64,000 nucleotides of DNA. It comes from Bacteriovoracaceae bacterium (lineage in GTDB: Bacteria > Bdellovibrionota > Bacteriovoracia > Bacteriovoracales > Bacteriovoracaceae). Every line of letters starts with the position of its first letter. Position 1 is the first letter of the stretch. Both the position numbers and the translations under genes were made by a program. Below the pieces are notes generated by a model that was not told the DNA's origin, made no database searches, and worked only from the letters and a program-made list of their open reading frames with translations. Positions 62,150 through 64,000 of this stretch are shown here, one piece after another. The stretch covers positions 1-64,000 of the forward strand of contig CANEUH010000001.1 of assembly GCA_947441615.1 (NCBI GenBank), read 5' to 3'.

Positions 62150-62808
62150 TGAGTTTTATTGTTTTATCAAATGTTGAGAAATCTTTCGGTAAAACTAAAG
62201 TTCTCCGTGGATTAAACTTATCCATCGAATCAAGAGAGCTCGTTGCCATCCGTGGTGCTTCTGGTTCTGGTAAATCGACCCTTTTATATTTATTGGGTGG
62301 TCTAGATCATCCATCATCGGGAAAGGTTGTAGTCGAGGGTAAGAACTTAACCTCTATGGACGATGAGGAGCTCGCTCAATTTAGAAATCAATACGTTGGT
62401 TTTGTATTCCAGTTTCACTTTCTACTTCCTTCGATGACATGTAGGGACAATATTCTACTTCCGGCCCGGATCGGTGGACGAGATACGACTCCAGTTGAAA
62501 AGGACATAGAAGAGCTTGCCAATTATTTAGGGGTTACTCATTGCTTATCGAAATTCCCATTTGAAATATCTGGCGGTGAGCAGCAACGTATTAACATTAT
62601 TCGGGCGCTTTCTTTAAGACCTAAAATTCTTCTTTGTGATGAACCAACTGGAAATCTTGATTCAAAAAATTCTGAAAAAGTGGCCTCCCTTTTAAAGTCA
62701 TTGGCGGCTGAATTTGGAGCAACCTTACTCGTGGTGACGCATGACGACAAAGTGGCTTCTTTTTTTCCTCGCAAAATAGTCATTGAAGATGGTCAGATAA
62801 TTGGCTAG
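62149..62808 (+). CDS. lolD: Lipoprotein-releasing ABC transporter ATPase LolD
   Basis: The 219-residue ABC ATPase has Walker A GASGSGKSTLLYLLGGLDHP, signature ISGGEQQRINIIRAL and Walker B ILLCDEPTGNLDSKN, typical of LolD/MacB-type enzymes. Its start overlaps the permease stop. Confidence 0.92.
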   Translation: MSFIVLSNVEKSFGKTKVLRGLNLSIESRELVAIRGASGSGKSTLLYLLGGLDHPSSGKVVVEGKNLTSMDDEELAQFRNQYVGFVFQFHFLLPSMTCRDNILLPARIGGRDTTPVEKDIEELANYLGVTHCLSKFPFEISGGEQQRINIIRALSLRPKILLCDEPTGNLDSKNSEKVASLLKSLAAEFGATLLVVTHDDKVASFFPRKIVIEDGQIIG

Positions 62809-62865
62809 AATTTTCGACTGCAAATAAAATTAATTAGATAGCTAACTGCGTTAAGGATTTCAGGG

Positions 62866-64000
62866 TTGAAACTTATTCAGCTGTTCATCATATTTTTTCT
62901 GACTTTTTTAATTCAGGTTCATTCTGTTTTTGCACAGGAAATTATTGGTCCTATTAAAGAAATGTTTCGTGTCGACTCAATTGAATTCACCGGTAATCGT
63001 AAAGTTGAATCTGAGGCAATTCTAGAGAAGTTAGGCACCAGGCAAGAAATGATGCTGGATAATTATCTTCTTCGAAAAGATTTATCTCGGATTTACGAGA
63101 TGAAATATTTTGAAGAGGTTGAGGCCTATCATAAGATCTCTGGTGACAAGAATATTCTCCTTTTTAAACTCAAAGAAAAGCCAATCATTAGTAAAATTTC
63201 TTTCTCTGGTAATGATGAAATTAATGATGATGATCTTAAAGAGCAGATTAAGACTAAAGAATTTAACATCCTTGATATCTCAACTCTTAAAAACGATATT
63301 TTACTTTTACAGAAGCACTATGAAGAAAAGGGATATTTTCTAGCACTGGCCTCGTACAAGCTCAGTGATAATAAAAATGGCTCAGTCGACGTAAAGTTTA
63401 AAATTAAAGAATGGGACAAAGTTCGAGTCAAAAAGATCATTTTCCTCGGTAATAAAAATATCAAGGATGAAGAGCTTAAGAATTTTATGCAGACTCGTGA
63501 AGAGTCTTATTTCTCGTTTTTGTCTGGGTCAGGGAACTTTAAAGAAATTAATTTCCAAACAGATGTAGAACGATTGAAGTACTTCTATAAAACTCGTGGT
63601 TATCTGCAAGTTAACATTCAAAATCCTGAAGTCACTGCATCTGAAGATAAAAAATGGATCTTTATTACGGTGAGGCTACAGGAAGGTCCTCAATTTACTG
63701 TGAATGACATCTCTTTTAATGGAGAGCTTCTTTTTACAGAAAATGAAATGATGGAGAAGCTCAAGCTTAAGTCCGGTGATATCTACAACGAAGAAAACTT
63801 AAGACTTGATATTCAAACCTTAACTGAAATGTATCAGGATAAGGGTTACGCTTTTGCCAACGTGCTTCGAACTCTTGAAGTTGTTCCAGGGGAAAACAAA
63901 GTTGATGTCGTTTTCTCATTCGAGAAGGGTGTGATCGCTTATTTTGGTAAGATCACAATGAAGGGCAATACCAAAACAAGAGATAAGGTTATTCGTCGTG
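62866..64000 (+). CDS. bamA: Outer-membrane assembly factor BamA, N-terminal part (runs off the window)
   Basis: A TTG start behind AGGATTTCAGGG opens a signal peptide (LKLIQLFIIFFLTFLIQVHS, ending VFA). POTRA domains then follow one another: VDSIEFTGNRKVESEAILEK, ISKISFSGNDEINDDDLKEQ, VRVKKIIFLGNKNIKDEELK, FTVNDISFNGELLFTENEMM, and the beginning of the fifth at FGKITMKGNTKTRDKVIRR. The barrel lies outside the window. It lies downstream of lolCD, grouping lipoprotein and barrel export genes. Confidence 0.9.
   Translation, partial: MKLIQLFIIFFLTFLIQVHSVFAQEIIGPIKEMFRVDSIEFTGNRKVESEAILEKLGTRQEMMLDNYLLRKDLSRIYEMKYFEEVEAYHKISGDKNILLFKLKEKPIISKISFSGNDEINDDDLKEQIKTKEFNILDISTLKNDILLLQKHYEEKGYFLALASYKLSDNKNGSVDVKFKIKEWDKVRVKKIIFLGNKNIKDEELKNFMQTREESYFSFLSGSGNFKEINFQTDVERLKYFYKTRGYLQVNIQNPEVTASEDKKWIFITVRLQEGPQFTVNDISFNGELLFTENEMMEKLKLKSGDIYNEENLRLDIQTLTEMYQDKGYAFANVLRTLEVVPGENKVDVVFSFEKGVIAYFGKITMKGNTKTRDKVIRR

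Noticed and set aside
1-64000. CRISPR array or complete prophage
   Set aside because: No regularly spaced repeats and no phage structural genes were seen. The transglycosylase-like genes alone do not show a phage.

Overview
The window is AT-rich chromosomal DNA of a flagellated Gram-negative bacterium. It encodes BamA, LolCDE-type lipoprotein export, many lipobox proteins, MurJ, FliL-M-N-O-P-Q-R/FlhB-A/FlhG/FliA and a TIGR02147-type protein. Together with the prevalence of secreted repeat proteins and hydrolases, this fits a Bdellovibrionota-like organism (Bdellovibrio/Bacteriovorax relatives). That placement is an inference from gene content; there is no rRNA gene in the window.

Layout. 1-2,990 is a decayed zone: a frameshifted trypsin-like protease, a coiled-coil secreted protein that ends at the remnant of an IS66-family element, and the C-terminal end of a TIGR02147 protein. 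3,100-6,540 carries a histidine phosphatase, an AbiEi/AbiEii toxin-antitoxin pair, a small serine recombinase and a broken TerC gene. 6,600-8,950 holds a glycine-zipper lipoprotein and a divergent fatty-acid-hydroxylase/Crp-like regulator pair.

9,008-16,794 is the most unusual part. Three copies of the 3' end of a tRNA-Glu gene mark two tandem islands stacked next to the intact tRNA-Glu. Each island has an operon in which a toxin-antitoxin pair (Phd/ParE-like in one, BrnT/BrnA in the other) is followed by a signal-less lytic-transglycosylase-like protein. A gene for a signal-peptide-bearing partner then overlaps the transglycosylase gene. The first island also holds a broken third cassette head, a lipobox protein with a polymorphic-toxin-like C-terminus plus a small overlapping partner, and a nucleotidyltransferase-like two-gene module. 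No integrase lies between the repeats.

16,800-33,920 is mostly core: tRNA-Lys, mtaB, purA, murJ, uvrC, a SpoIID-like/amidase pair and a DsbA-like lipoprotein. Among these are several unknown proteins and a 737-residue glycine-rich secreted protein preceded by a sigma-28-like promoter. 34,100-45,750 is a colinear flagellar operon from fliL to fliA, with a good sigma-70 promoter and a terminator. Its FlhF has lost the recognisable GTP-binding motifs. 45,800-64,000 holds a PAS/coiled-coil membrane protein, an RluA-type pseudouridine synthase, coaE, mazG, ybeY, a subtilisin-like protease, an outer-membrane barrel overlapping a large lipoprotein gene, prfB with its programmed frameshift, lysS, lolC/E, lolD and the start of bamA.

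Functional themes: export and turnover of the cell envelope, flagellar assembly, and a hotspot of addiction and probable toxin-immunity genes. All family assignments come from reading motifs by eye; no database search was run.
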